From Halomonas sp. Bachu 37 (lineage in GTDB: Bacteria > Pseudomonadota > Gammaproteobacteria > Pseudomonadales > Halomonadaceae): a stretch of DNA of 64,000 nt. The notes under the pieces are model-generated. The model ran no database searches and was not told the origin of the DNA. It saw only the letters and a program-made list of their open reading frames with translations. The stretch spans positions 558,001 to 622,000 of the forward strand of contig NZ_CP137552.1 in the NCBI RefSeq assembly GCF_039691755.1, given 5' to 3'. This document shows positions 17,086-26,596 of this stretch, in pieces. How positions within the stretch are numbered: position 1 is the stretch's first letter; each line of letters starts with the position of its first letter. Position numbers and translations under genes: made by a program.

Positions 17086-19698
17086 ATGAACACTGAATAT
17101 CGTAAATCCCTACCCGGCACTACGCTGGACTATTTCGATACCCGTGCGGCGGTCGAGGCGATCCAGCCGGGTGCCTATGCCACGCTTCCCTACACCTCCC
17201 GGGTGCTGGCGGAGCAGCTGGTACGCCGCTGCGATCCGCAGTTGCTGACCGATGCGCTCAAGCAACTGATCGAGCGTCGGCGCGACATGGATTTCCCATG
17301 GTATCCGGCGCGAGTGGTGTGCCACGACATCCTGGGCCAGACCGCTCTGGTGGATCTGGCTGGGCTGCGCGACGCCATCGCCGAGAAGGGCGGCGATCCG
17401 GCCAAGGTGAACCCCGTCGTGCCGACACAGTTGATCGTCGACCACTCGCTGGCGGTGGAGCATCCGGGATTCGAGAAGGACGCCTTCGCCAAGAATCGCG
17501 CTATCGAAGACCGGCGCAACGATGACCGCTTCCATTTCATCAACTGGACCAAGACGGCATTCGAGAACGTCGATGTGATCCCGCCCGGTAACGGCATCAT
17601 GCACCAGATCAACCTGGAGAAGATGTCGCCGGTGGTGCAGAGCCGCGACGGCGTCGCCTATCCCGATACCTGTGTCGGCACCGATAGCCACACGCCGATG
17701 GTGGATGCCCTCGGCGTGATTTCGGTAGGCGTGGGCGGCCTGGAGGCCGAGAGTGTCATGCTCGGCCGCGCTTCCATGATGCGCCTGCCCGATATTATCG
17801 GCGTGGAGCTGACCGGCAAGCTGCAGCCGGGCATCACCGGGACGGACATGGTCCTGGCGATTACCGAATTCCTGCGCAAGGAGCGTGTGGTCGGTGCCTA
17901 CCTGGAGTTCTTCGGTGAAGGCGCCGATGCATTGACGGTCGGTGATCGCGCCACGATTTCGAACATGACCCCCGAGTACGGCGCCACGGCGGCGATGTTC
18001 TACATCGATGACCAGACCATCGATTACCTCAAGCTCACCGGTCGTGACGATGAACAAGTCGCGCTGGTCGAAACCTATGCCAAGCACACCGGCCTGTGGG
18101 CGGACAGCCTGGCCACCGCCGAATACGAGCGGGTGCTGACGTTCGATTTGTCGTCGGTGACACGCACCCTGGCGGGGCCTTCCAATCCTCATGCCCATCT
18201 GCCCACATCCGAGCTGGCCCAGCGCGGCATCGCCGTGGGGCTCGATGCCGCACGCGAGGAAGAGAAGGCCGGCAAGATGCCCGATGGTGCCGTGATCATT
18301 GCCGCCATCACCAGCTGCACCAATACTTCCAACCCGCGCAATATGGTGGCGGCGGGGCTGATCGCGCGTAACGCCAACCGGCTCGGCCTGCTACGCAAGC
18401 CGTGGGTGAAGTCATCGCTGGCGCCGGGGTCGAAGACCGTCAAGATGTACCTGGAAGAAGCCGGACTGATGAACGAGCTGGAAAGCCTCGGCTTCGGTGT
18501 CGTCGCCTATGCCTGCACTACCTGCAACGGCATGTCCGGCGCCCTGGACCCCAAGATCCAGCAGGAAATCATCGATCGGGATCTCTATGCTACGGCGGTA
18601 CTGTCGGGTAACCGCAATTTCGACGGGCGTATTCACCCGCATGCGCAACAGGCCTTTTTGGCTTCACCGCCGCTGGTCGTTGCCTATGCCATTGCCGGAA
18701 CGATCCGCTTTGATATCGAGAAAGACGTGCTGGGCACCGATCAAGAGGGCAACCCCGTCACGCTGAAGGATATCTGGCCGGCCGATGAAGAGATCGACGC
18801 CATCGTCAAATCGTCGGTGAAGCCCGAGCAGTTCCGGCAAACCTATATCCCCATGTTCGATCTGGACAAGAGTGCCCGCGCCCAGGTAAATCCGCTTTAC
18901 GACTGGCGCCCTCAGAGCACCTATATTCGCCGTCCCCCTTATTGGGAAGGCAACATGGCCAGGGAGCGCACCCTCAAAGGCATGCGCCCGCTGGCAATCC
19001 TGCCGGACAACATCACCACCGATCACCTGTCGCCCTCCAACGCGATTCAGCTAAAGAGTGCGGCGGGCGAGTATCTGGCGAAAATGGGCTTGCCGGAGGA
19101 GGACTTCAACTCCTACGCCACCCACCGCGGCGACCATCTCACAGCCCAGCGCGCCACCTTCGCCAACCCCAAGCTGTTCAACGAGATGGTGCGCGACGAG
19201 CAGGGCAACGTGAAGCAGGGCTCCTTGGCGCGTATCGAGCCCGAGGGCAAGGTCACCCGCATGTGGGAGGCCATCGAGACTTACATGGAGCGCAAGCAGC
19301 CGCTGATCATCATTGCCGGGGCGGACTACGGTCAGGGCTCGTCGCGGGATTGGGCCGCCAAGGGCGTGGCACTGGCGGGGGTGGAGGCAATCGTCGCCGA
19401 AGGGTTCGAGCGCATTCACCGCACCAACCTGATCGGCATGGGCGTGATGCCGCTGGAGTTCGAGCCGGGAACCACGCGCGTGACCCTGGGGCTGGATGGC
19501 ACTGAAACATTTGATGTGGAAGGTGCCGTCTCGCCAGGCGCGATGCTGACGCTGGTGATCCATCGCCACAACGGCGACAGCGAACGCGTCGCGGTGAAGT
19601 GCCGCCTGGATACCGCCGAGGAAGTGTCGATCTACACCGCTGGCGGCGTATTGCAGCGTTTTGCCCAGGATTTCCTTGAATCGGAAGTGGCTGCTTGA
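17086..19698 (+). CDS. acnD: Fe/S-dependent 2-methylisocitrate dehydratase AcnD
   Basis: The 870-residue aconitase-family enzyme dehydrates 2-methylcitrate and needs PrpF for the correct isomer outcome. Cluster ligands are in SCTNTSNP and ACTTCNGMSG; substrate residues are in DSHTPM, ADYGQGSSRDWAAKG and DNITTDHLSPS. I start it at MNTEYRKSLPGT (17086), which matches AcnD beginnings. An in-frame ATG at 17071 is possible; neither has a strong ribosome site. Confidence 0.95.
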   Translation: MNTEYRKSLPGTTLDYFDTRAAVEAIQPGAYATLPYTSRVLAEQLVRRCDPQLLTDALKQLIERRRDMDFPWYPARVVCHDILGQTALVDLAGLRDAIAEKGGDPAKVNPVVPTQLIVDHSLAVEHPGFEKDAFAKNRAIEDRRNDDRFHFINWTKTAFENVDVIPPGNGIMHQINLEKMSPVVQSRDGVAYPDTCVGTDSHTPMVDALGVISVGVGGLEAESVMLGRASMMRLPDIIGVELTGKLQPGITGTDMVLAITEFLRKERVVGAYLEFFGEGADALTVGDRATISNMTPEYGATAAMFYIDDQTIDYLKLTGRDDEQVALVETYAKHTGLWADSLATAEYERVLTFDLSSVTRTLAGPSNPHAHLPTSELAQRGIAVGLDAAREEEKAGKMPDGAVIIAAITSCTNTSNPRNMVAAGLIARNANRLGLLRKPWVKSSLAPGSKTVKMYLEEAGLMNELESLGFGVVAYACTTCNGMSGALDPKIQQEIIDRDLYATAVLSGNRNFDGRIHPHAQQAFLASPPLVVAYAIAGTIRFDIEKDVLGTDQEGNPVTLKDIWPADEEIDAIVKSSVKPEQFRQTYIPMFDLDKSARAQVNPLYDWRPQSTYIRRPPYWEGNMARERTLKGMRPLAILPDNITTDHLSPSNAIQLKSAAGEYLAKMGLPEEDFNSYATHRGDHLTAQRATFANPKLFNEMVRDEQGNVKQGSLARIEPEGKVTRMWEAIETYMERKQPLIIIAGADYGQGSSRDWAAKGVALAGVEAIVAEGFERIHRTNLIGMGVMPLEFEPGTTRVTLGLDGTETFDVEGAVSPGAMLTLVIHRHNGDSERVAVKCRLDTAEEVSIYTAGGVLQRFAQDFLESEVAA

Positions 19699-19706
19699 GG
19701 ATGCCC

Positions 19707-20897
19707 ATGAATCACGTTCCACAGATCAAGATCCCCGCCACCTACATGCGTGGCGGTACCAGCAAGGGCGTCTTCTTCAGCCTCCAGGACCTGCCCGAGG
19801 CCGCGCAGGTCCCGGGCCGGGCGCGGGATGCCCTGCTGCTGCGAGTGATCGGCAGCCCCGACCCCTATGCCAAGCAGATCGACGGCATGGGTGGCGCCAC
19901 GTCCAGCACCAGCAAGACGGTCATTCTGTCGAAGAGCACCCAGCCAGACCACGACGTCGACTACATGTTCGGCCAGGTCTCCATCGACAAGCCTTTCGTC
20001 GACTGGAGCGGCAACTGCGGCAACCTTTCCGCGGCGGTGGGAGCTTTCGCCATTCATGCCGGCCTGGTCGAGGCCGATCGTCTCCCGCACGACGGTGTCG
20101 CCACCGTGCGTATCTGGCAGGCGAATATCGCCAAGACCATCGTCGCTCGCGTGCCGATGAGCGACGGCGCCGTGCAGGAAACCGGTGACTTCGAACTCGA
20201 TGGCGTCACTTTCCCGGCGGCGGAAATCGCGGTCGAGTTTATGGACCCGGCCGACGGGGAAGGCCCGATGTTCCCCACCGGCAACCTGGTCGATGATCTC
20301 GAGGTGCCGGAAGACGTGGCGGCGGGAGGCGTGCTGCAAGCCACCATGATCAACGCCGGTATTCCTACCATCTTCGTCAATGCCGAGGATCTGGGTTATA
20401 CCGGCACCGAACTGCAAGACGCGATCAACGGCGACACCAAGGCGCTGGCGCGGTTTGAAACCCTGCGCGCGCATGGGGCGCTGCGCATGGGGTTGATCCA
20501 GAACCTGGAAGAAGCCGCCAATCGTCAGCACACGCCGAAGATCGCCTTCGTCGCCAAGCCGGCAGACTATATCTCCTCGAGTGGTAAGCATATCAAGGCC
20601 GACGAAGTGGATCTGTCGGTACGCGCACTCTCCATGGGCAAGCTTCACCACGCCATGATGGGGACGGCGGCAGTGGCCATCGCCACGGCGGCGGCGGTGC
20701 CCGGTACCCTGGTCAGCCAGGCGGCGGGTGGCGGGGAGCGGACCAGTGTGCGCTTCGGTCATCCTTCCGGCACCTTGCAGGTGGGAGCCCAGGCGAGCCA
20801 GGTCGATGGCGAGTGGACGGTCGACAAGGCGGTCATGAGCCGTAGTGCCCGGATACTGATGGAGGGCTGGGTACGTGTGCCGGGAGACGCCTTCTAG
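19707..20897 (+). CDS. prpF: AcnD-accessory protein PrpF (methylaconitate isomerase family)
   Basis: The 396-residue protein of the diaminopimelate-epimerase-like fold isomerises the aconitate made by AcnD so the cycle can go on. Family marks are ATYMRGGTSKGVFF, GGATSSTSKT, WSGNCGNLSAAVG and RFGHPSGTLQVGAQ. The ATG at 19707 has GAGGA with a good gap; another ATG two codons upstream touches the ribosome site. It begins 8 bases after the acnD stop, so the two are surely co-transcribed. Confidence 0.96.
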   Translation: MNHVPQIKIPATYMRGGTSKGVFFSLQDLPEAAQVPGRARDALLLRVIGSPDPYAKQIDGMGGATSSTSKTVILSKSTQPDHDVDYMFGQVSIDKPFVDWSGNCGNLSAAVGAFAIHAGLVEADRLPHDGVATVRIWQANIAKTIVARVPMSDGAVQETGDFELDGVTFPAAEIAVEFMDPADGEGPMFPTGNLVDDLEVPEDVAAGGVLQATMINAGIPTIFVNAEDLGYTGTELQDAINGDTKALARFETLRAHGALRMGLIQNLEEAANRQHTPKIAFVAKPADYISSSGKHIKADEVDLSVRALSMGKLHHAMMGTAAVAIATAAAVPGTLVSQAAGGGERTSVRFGHPSGTLQVGAQASQVDGEWTVDKAVMSRSARILMEGWVRVPGDAF

Positions 20898-20945
20898 GCT
20901 ATTGTTTCCTGTACTAACGTTTCCTGAACAGCGAAGGAGGCCGAG

Positions 20946-22430
20946 ATGAGCGCGACCGTGGAGACCAACGTACGTCCCGACTACGATGGCGAACTACAGA
21001 AGATTGCCGATTATGTACTCGGGTTCGAGATCGAAAGTGCCGAGGCCTGGGATACTTCGCGCAACTGCCTGATGGATACGCTGGGCTGCGGCCTGCTGGC
21101 GCTGCGCTTTCCCGAATGCACCAAGCATCTCGGCCCGCTGGTGGAAGGCACCACCGTGCCACATGGGGCGCGTGTGCCCGGTACCTCGTTTCGCCTGGAC
21201 CCGGTCAAGGCGGCGTGGGACATCGGCGCCATCATCCGCTGGCTCGACTACAACGATACCTGGCTGGCGGCGGAGTGGGGGCACCCATCGGATAATTTGG
21301 GGGCCATCCTGGCCGTGGCGGACCATCTCTCGCAAAAGCGCGTCGCCCAAGGCGAGGCGGCGCTCACCATGCGCGATGTACTGGAAGGCATGATCCTGGC
21401 CCATGAAATCCAGGGAGTCCTGGCGCTGGATAACTCCTTCAACCGCGTGGGATTGGATCATGTCGTGCTGGTCAAGGTGGCTTCCACGGCGGTAGCGGCC
21501 AAGTTGATGGGCGCCAGCCGGGAACAGCTGCTTTCCGCCCTGTCCCACGCCTGGGTCGACGGCCAGAGCCTGCGCACCTATCGCCATGCGCCCAATGCGG
21601 GATCGCGCAAGAGCTGGGCGGCCGGCGATGCGACATCACGCGGGGTGAGATTGGCCGATATCGCCATGCGGGGGGAAATGGGCGTGCCGGGAGCGCTGAC
21701 GGCGCCTCAGTGGGGTTTTTACGATGTGCTGTTCAGCCATACCAACAAGGACTTGGCCACCAAGCCAGAGGGTGAGCGGAAGTTTACCTTCCAGCGCGAT
21801 TTTGGCTCCTATGTGATGGAAAATATACTCTTCAAGATTTCCTTTCCGGCGGAATTTCACGCACAGACGGCCTGTGAGGCTGCGGTCATGCTGCATTCGC
21901 AAGTCAAGGATCGCCTGGAGGAAATCGACAAGATCGAATTGACTACCCACGATTCGGCGATTCGCATCATTTCCAAGTCCGGCAGCCTGGCCAATCCGGC
22001 CGACCGCGATCACTGCCTGCAGTATATGGCGGCCGTACCGCTGGCGTTCGGTAGCCTGGTGGCGGAGCACTACGAAGATGAGTTTCACGCCGCCAACCCC
22101 ATCATCGATGAGCTGCGCGAGAAAATGGTAGTGGTGGAGGATGAACGTTACTCCAAGGATTACCACGATCCCTCGAAGCGCTCCATCGCCAACGCTATTC
22201 AGGTATTTTTCCGCGATGGAAGTAGTACCGACAGGATCGAAGTCGAGTATCCGATAGGTCATCGTCGCCGGCGCGTCGAGGGCATCACCGTGCTCGAAGA
22301 CAAGTTCCGGCGCAATCTGGCGACACGTTTTCCTGCCGCCCGCTGCGAGAAGATCTTTGACTTATGTACAGATCAGGCGCGTCTGGAGAAAACGCCGGTA
22401 CACAAGTTCGTCGACCTGTTCGTCATATAA
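20946..22430 (+). CDS. prpD: 2-Methylcitrate dehydratase PrpD
   Basis: The 494-residue MmgE/PrpD-family enzyme is the cofactor-free alternative to AcnD/PrpF. Typical segments are [73 protein letters not shown] and [15 protein letters not shown]. It is the last gene of the operon, with an AAGGAGG site before its ATG. Having both PrpD and AcnD/PrpF in one operon is known from Pseudomonas relatives and seems redundant. Confidence 0.97.
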   Translation: MSATVETNVRPDYDGELQKIADYVLGFEIESAEAWDTSRNCLMDTLGCGLLALRFPECTKHLGPLVEGTTVPHGARVPGTSFRLDPVKAAWDIGAIIRWLDYNDTWLAAEWGHPSDNLGAILAVADHLSQKRVAQGEAALTMRDVLEGMILAHEIQGVLALDNSFNRVGLDHVVLVKVASTAVAAKLMGASREQLLSALSHAWVDGQSLRTYRHAPNAGSRKSWAAGDATSRGVRLADIAMRGEMGVPGALTAPQWGFYDVLFSHTNKDLATKPEGERKFTFQRDFGSYVMENILFKISFPAEFHAQTACEAAVMLHSQVKDRLEEIDKIELTTHDSAIRIISKSGSLANPADRDHCLQYMAAVPLAFGSLVAEHYEDEFHAANPIIDELREKMVVVEDERYSKDYHDPSKRSIANAIQVFFRDGSSTDRIEVEYPIGHRRRRVEGITVLEDKFRRNLATRFPAARCEKIFDLCTDQARLEKTPVHKFVDLFVI

Positions 22431-22454
22431 CCACACGGCGTAATGCCGCAAGAA

Positions 22455-22494
22455 AAAGAGCCAGGCCCAGCTCGGAATCGTTGGGACTGGCTCT
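22455..22494 (-). terminator. Rho-independent terminator after the ComEA-like gene
   Basis: AAGAGCCAGGCCCA and TGGGACTGGCTCTT form a 14-base stem with one mismatch. Read on the minus strand the stem is followed by a T-rich run (CTTTTTCTT), so it mainly ends the comEA-like transcript. It may also stop prpD readthrough from the other side. Confidence 0.75.
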
Positions 22495-22522
22495 TGTCGG
22501 ATTGAGCAATATGCAGCGATGG

Positions 22523-22801
22523 CTAGAAATCGAGCTGATCGCGCATGCGGTCGACCGTTACCGGACCGATGCCACTGACGCGTGTCAGGTCATCGGCATC
22601 AGTGAAGTCGCCATTGGTCTCGCGCTCTTCAATAATGGCTTCCGCGCGGCTGGGGCCTACGCCCGGCAGTTCGGCGAGCAGCTCGGCATCTGCTGTATTG
22701 ACATTGATGGGAGCGACTTCCTGCGCCATGGCAGTGGAAACTCCTCCCAAGGCGATGCAGAACAGCAGTGCCAGTACCATCCCTCTAAGCGTTAACGTCA
22801 T
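22523..22801 (-). CDS. ComEA-like helix-hairpin-helix protein, exported
   Basis: The 92-residue protein has a signal peptide (about 26 residues, ending AMA) and a single HhH domain (INVNTADAELLAELPGVGPSRAEAIIEERETNGDF, then VSGIGPVTVDRMRDQL). The domain binds DNA without sequence preference. ComEA proteins pull incoming DNA into the periplasm during transformation, but short copies like this exist in many species not known to be competent. Confidence 0.92.
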   Translation of the reverse strand: MTLTLRGMVLALLFCIALGGVSTAMAQEVAPINVNTADAELLAELPGVGPSRAEAIIEERETNGDFTDADDLTRVSGIGPVTVDRMRDQLDF

Positions 22802-23078
22802 GTTTTGATCCCTTTATAATCCAGCTATGTAGCTAACCACCATGCTCAATGAGTCGGTAGAAAAGTGGTTTCGTTTGGGGACACGAGTTGGTGTCCTAGT
22901 TAAAACTAATCAGAAATCTCATTCTTGGCTGTGGGCGATAGACGTTTCTATGTGTAAGCTTCTGCCTTTATGTGGTAAGGAGATGTCTTACAACGTGCGA
23001 GTCGCCAGATGTTATACTTTTATACTCTCGTGAAGCCGTCCCGATAGACCGTCTCGATAAACCGTCTGGAGCCACCCC

Positions 23079-23780
23079 GTGTCGATTGACTCACCCTTGA
23101 TCATTGCGCTGGATTACGCGTCGCTGGATGCGGCCTTATGCATGGCCGACCGGCTGGACCCCCGTCATTGTCGCGTCAAGGTAGGCAAGGAATTGTTCAC
23201 CCGTAGTGGCCCGAGTGTGCTGGAAGCCTTGCATGGGAGAGGATTCGAAGTCTTCCTTGATCTCAAGTTCCACGATATTCCCAATACGGTTGCCGGCGCG
23301 GTACAGGCGGCGGCGGAGCAGGGCGTGTGGATGGTCAATCTGCATGCCGGCGGCGGGCGCCGCATGATGGAGGCGGCTCGTGAGCGACTCGAGCGTCACT
23401 CTCTCGAGACCCACCTGATCGCGGTGACCGTATTGACCAGCCTGACGGCGGAAGACCTGCATGAAGTGGGGATCACCCAGACGCCTGCCGAGCATGTCGA
23501 GCGCCTAGCTCAGTTGGCTCAGCAAAGCGGCATGCACGGGGTCGTGTGCTCGGCTCAGGAAGCCGCGCGACTGAAGGAGCGCTGTGGTGATGCGTTTCTC
23601 AAGGTTACTCCCGGTATTCGGCCGAGTTTCGCCGCTGCCGACGATCAGCAGCGTATCATGACGCCCAGCGAGGCCATGCGGGCCGGCAGTACCCATCTCG
23701 TTATCGGACGCCCTGTGACCCAGGCAGAAGATCCCATGGCGGCGTTGGCGGCCATCGAAGCCGAATTGACCACGCGTTAA
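23079..23780 (+). CDS. pyrF: Orotidine 5'-phosphate decarboxylase
   Basis: The 233-residue enzyme makes UMP in the last step of pyrimidine synthesis. The catalytic Lys-Asp array is seen in [14 protein letters not shown], with [16 protein letters not shown] and the phosphate loop LVIGRPVT. The GTG start follows CTGGAG. It follows the ihfB-lapA-lapB order of other gammaproteobacteria but here faces lapB tail to tail. Its leader has two 13-base tandem repeats. Confidence 0.97.
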   Translation: MSIDSPLIIALDYASLDAALCMADRLDPRHCRVKVGKELFTRSGPSVLEALHGRGFEVFLDLKFHDIPNTVAGAVQAAAEQGVWMVNLHAGGGRRMMEAARERLERHSLETHLIAVTVLTSLTAEDLHEVGITQTPAEHVERLAQLAQQSGMHGVVCSAQEAARLKERCGDAFLKVTPGIRPSFAAADDQQRIMTPSEAMRAGSTHLVIGRPVTQAEDPMAALAAIEAELTTR

Positions 23781-23804
23781 TGGAATGCCGAGTTTTTGAT
23801 CGAG

Positions 23805-25001
23805 CTACTCGCCCTCAATACCGGTGATAGGCTTGATGGTGCCCCAGTCGCGGCAACTGGGACATTGCCACTGTAGTCGTTCGATAGTGAAGCCACAGCG
23901 CCGGCAGCGATGTCGAGGGCGTTGGTCGAGTAGTGCCTGGGTGTGGCGCTTCAGCAGCAGCAGGCGGGTGTCGGTCGCTCTGCCAGCCAGTTGCTGGCTC
24001 TCCACGTAGAGATCGACAAGATAATCGATTCCGCCCAGGCTGGGAGCTCGGTTGAGCTGCTCCCCGACTACCTCTATCGCGGTATCGATCCCTTCCTGGT
24101 GATGCACCGTTTCACCCAGCAATACGATGGTGCTGGTATAAGGGGCGCGGGCCAGCAGCTGCTCGAGATGCCGGCGTAATCCTGGCTCGTCATCGTTGAG
24201 CAGATAGGCTCGCTTGAGCAGGGGCAGCAGGGTGGGGATGTGTTCGCTGTCCTGGTCGGGTACATGGCCAAGCTGCTCGATGGCGCGGGTATAATGGCCA
24301 TCTTCCATGGCAAGTTCCGCTAGCAAGAGCGTGGCGCGTACGCAGTCGGCGTCCAGCTGCAAGGCCTTGCGCAAGTGGCGTTTGGCCATGGCGCGGCTGG
24401 CTTGCCGCCTGTCCTCCTCGGCCAGTTCGCAGAACCAGTGTGCCGTAGGGCGCCGCATCTCCGGGTGGCGTTTCAGGGTTCCCAACGTGACGTCGATTGC
24501 GGCCTGCCATTCTCCCTCTCGTTCCAGCAAGTCGACCAGCAAGGCTTTCCCGGTCTGGCGGTGAGAATCGTCCCGACTGGTTTCCAGTAGCTGAGTCAGG
24601 AGACGCTGGGCGCGATCGTACAGACCAAGCACCATGAAGTCCCGGGCCAGTTCGAGTTGAATCTGCTCGTTCTTGTGAGGAGCGAGTGCGGGGCGGGCGA
24701 GCAGGTTCTGGTGGATACCGACAGCCTTGTCGGCCTCTCCACGCGAACGGAACAGCTTGCCCAGGGCTATATGGGTATCGACGGTCTCGCTGTTTACCTC
24801 GAGAACATTGACGAAGGTCTCGATGGCCTGGTCGGGTTGTTCATTGAGGAGGTGGTTCAACCCGACGAAATACTCTTGGGACAGCTCGGTGTTTGAGGGC
24901 GGCGAGGCGGTGGAGCGGGTGCGATGGGATTGCCACCGGCCCAATCCATAACCGATGGCAATCGCTGCCAACAGAACAGCCAGCAGCACGACATCGGTCA
25001 T
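23805..25001 (-). CDS. lapB: Lipopolysaccharide assembly protein B
   Basis: The 398-residue protein has one N-terminal membrane helix (residues 1-21), tetratricopeptide repeats across the middle, and a C-terminal rubredoxin-like zinc/iron knuckle (CRRCG ... CPSC). In E. coli LapB (YciM) brings LpxC to the FtsH protease and so sets the rate of LPS synthesis. Its start directly abuts the lapA stop, so the two form one unit. Confidence 0.95.
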   Translation of the reverse strand: MTDVVLLAVLLAAIAIGYGLGRWQSHRTRSTASPPSNTELSQEYFVGLNHLLNEQPDQAIETFVNVLEVNSETVDTHIALGKLFRSRGEADKAVGIHQNLLARPALAPHKNEQIQLELARDFMVLGLYDRAQRLLTQLLETSRDDSHRQTGKALLVDLLEREGEWQAAIDVTLGTLKRHPEMRRPTAHWFCELAEEDRRQASRAMAKRHLRKALQLDADCVRATLLLAELAMEDGHYTRAIEQLGHVPDQDSEHIPTLLPLLKRAYLLNDDEPGLRRHLEQLLARAPYTSTIVLLGETVHHQEGIDTAIEVVGEQLNRAPSLGGIDYLVDLYVESQQLAGRATDTRLLLLKRHTQALLDQRPRHRCRRCGFTIERLQWQCPSCRDWGTIKPITGIEGE

Positions 25002-25319
25002 TTAGGCGACTTCCTTCAGCTCCTGCTTTAGCCCCTGGGTCCGCAGGTGATCAAGTTCCTTGCGCTGCTGCTTGTTCTGGCGTTCGGTGCGGGATAGGTG
25101 GGCTCGCAAGCGAACGTAAACTCCTATCATGGCCAGCATGCCGAGGACGACGCCAAAGGCGAGCGTGGCCAGCAGCCAGACCGATAGCGAAACGGGAGGC
25201 AGCTCCACCCAGATCAGGTTCAAAGCAACAGTCTGCTGGTTGTTTACGGCGAAAAGAATGCCGATCAGCAGAACGAAAAGCAAAATGATGGCCAGAATCA
25301 GCCCTTTGATCCAACGCAT
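25002..25319 (-). CDS. lapA: Lipopolysaccharide assembly protein A
   Basis: The 105-residue inner membrane protein has two membrane helices (about residues 5-25 and 45-68) and a charged C-terminal coil (RLRAHLSRTERQNKQQRKEL). It is the DUF1049 protein that accompanies LapB in LPS assembly. It lies between ihfB and lapB with no gap before lapB. Confidence 0.93.
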   Translation of the reverse strand: MRWIKGLILAIILLFVLLIGILFAVNNQQTVALNLIWVELPPVSLSVWLLATLAFGVVLGMLAMIGVYVRLRAHLSRTERQNKQQRKELDHLRTQGLKQELKEVA

Positions 25320-25432
25320 GAGGATTTCCTAGTCAGTGGCTCGTTCGGTCTATTGTGAATGAGTCGGCGCCCGGCGTCATCCGCATAAGGTCGGATAAAC
25401 CGGCATCCTTGCAGCCTGTTGCGTTACGCGGA

Positions 25433-25729
25433 TCAATAACCCAGCGCTCGGCTGGCATCGACCTGTTCGCGTAATTCCTTGCCAGGCTTGAAGTGTGGAA
25501 CATACTTTCCCTCCAGCTCCACGGCGTCACCCGTCTTGGGATTGCGTCCAGTACGCGGTTCACGGTAATGAAGGGAAAAGCTGCCAAAACCGCGTATCTC
25601 GACTCGGCCTCCATCCGCCAGGGCGAAGGTAATGTCATCCAGAATCAGGCGGACCGCCGTTTCCACTTCCTTGACGGAGAGTTCCGGTTGGCGCATCGCG
25701 ATTTGTTCGATCAATTCTGATTTGGTCAT
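25433..25729 (-). CDS. ihfB: Integration host factor subunit beta
   Basis: The 98-residue DNA-bending protein has the HU/IHF fold: [49 protein letters not shown] and a [14 protein letters not shown] end. The R-x-x-R-N-P-K-T arm with the intercalating Pro is intact. I take the ATG at 25729; the longer frame adds unrelated residues. rpsA, which usually lies just upstream, is missing; sdhE occupies that side instead. Confidence 0.97.
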   Translation of the reverse strand: MTKSELIEQIAMRQPELSVKEVETAVRLILDDITFALADGGRVEIRGFGSFSLHYREPRTGRNPKTGDAVELEGKYVPHFKPGKELREQVDASRALGY

Positions 25730-25935
25730 CAGTTGGCTCCGTGCGAACGTTAAAGGTCGTGGCGCGCTTCCGACCTCTGTGCCACTCACCTCAGCATACT
25801 GTGCAATATGAGATAAAACAATCGAGATAAAACAAGGTACTAGGATGATCGCAGTCAAAGGAGAATAGCGTTGCTGGCGCACCCCATCGGCTCAGGTATA
25901 CTGGCGCTACATTCACCGTAGCAACGAGGCCGACG

Positions 25936-26229
25936 TTGAGCGAAGACACCTCTCCAGACGCAATACTGCGTAAGCGGCTCTACTGGCATTCCCGTCGTGG
26001 CATGTGGGAGCTGGATCTGCTGTTGATTCCCTTTCTTGAGCAGCGCTACGACCAGCTGGCCCAAGAAGAGAAGGAAGCTTTCCAATCTCTGATAAAGGAG
26101 GAGGATCAGGACCTGTTCGCCTGGCTTATGCGCCGAGAATGGCCGCAGGAGCCACAGCGCAAGCGGATCGTCCAGTTGATCGTAGAGCATGCCGAAACCA
26201 CCGATAATTCTGCATATCGTACCCTCTAG
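25936..26229 (+). CDS. sdhE: FAD assembly factor SdhE
   Basis: The 97-residue small helical protein helps attach FAD to succinate dehydrogenase and fumarate reductase flavoproteins. The conserved RGMWE motif is present (SRRGMWELDLLL), as is WLMRREWP. It starts at a TTG with weak upstream signals. It overlaps the next gene by 41 bases, the classic sdhE-cptA pairing. It may be followed functionally by nadB, another flavoprotein gene, on the opposite strand. Confidence 0.95.
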   Translation: MSEDTSPDAILRKRLYWHSRRGMWELDLLLIPFLEQRYDQLAQEEKEAFQSLIKEEDQDLFAWLMRREWPQEPQRKRIVQLIVEHAETTDNSAYRTL

Positions 26230-26596
26230 AGTAGCCGTTGCCCTGCACTTGTCGCTGGCTTTCGGTATCACTGCCCTGTATGGGTGGCTGGGTTCGGTTA
26301 TGGTTGCCCTGGGCGTTTTGCTGTTATGCCTGGCGGCGATAGCCTGGGTCCAGCGCAGTCAGCCGTGCGGTACCCTGTGGCTGAGCGAGAAGGGAGCGGA
26401 ATTGCAGAGTTACTGGGAATTGCAGCACGGTGGTTTGGGCCCTGCATGCAGGGTGCGCTGTCGTTATCTGGGGCCATGGTTGATAGGCCTCGATGTGGCC
26501 CAGCAAGGGCTGTGGTTGTGGCCGGATAGTGCATCGGCCAGTGAGCGTCGTGAGCTGCGGCGTCTGTTGCGTTATTCGACCGATGCCAAAAGCTAG
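26189..26596 (+). CDS. CptA/YgfX-family membrane protein
   Basis: The 135-residue protein has two close membrane helices (about residues 14-52) and a C-terminal soluble part (GTLWLSEKG, then LGPWLIGLDV and LWLWPDSASASERRELRRLLR). The YgfX family is encoded next to sdhE in many gammaproteobacteria. It was described as a toxin partner in E. coli and as a flavinylation accessory elsewhere; its role is debated. It overlaps nadB by 4 bases tail to tail. Confidence 0.88.
   Translation: MPKPPIILHIVPSRVAVALHLSLAFGITALYGWLGSVMVALGVLLLCLAAIAWVQRSQPCGTLWLSEKGAELQSYWELQHGGLGPACRVRCRYLGPWLIGLDVAQQGLWLWPDSASASERRELRRLLRYSTDAKS

Noticed and set aside
25855-26271. A 138-codon minus-strand frame over sdhE
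   Set aside because: It is antisense to the sdhE gene, which has its conserved RGMWE motif, and it has no family resemblance.
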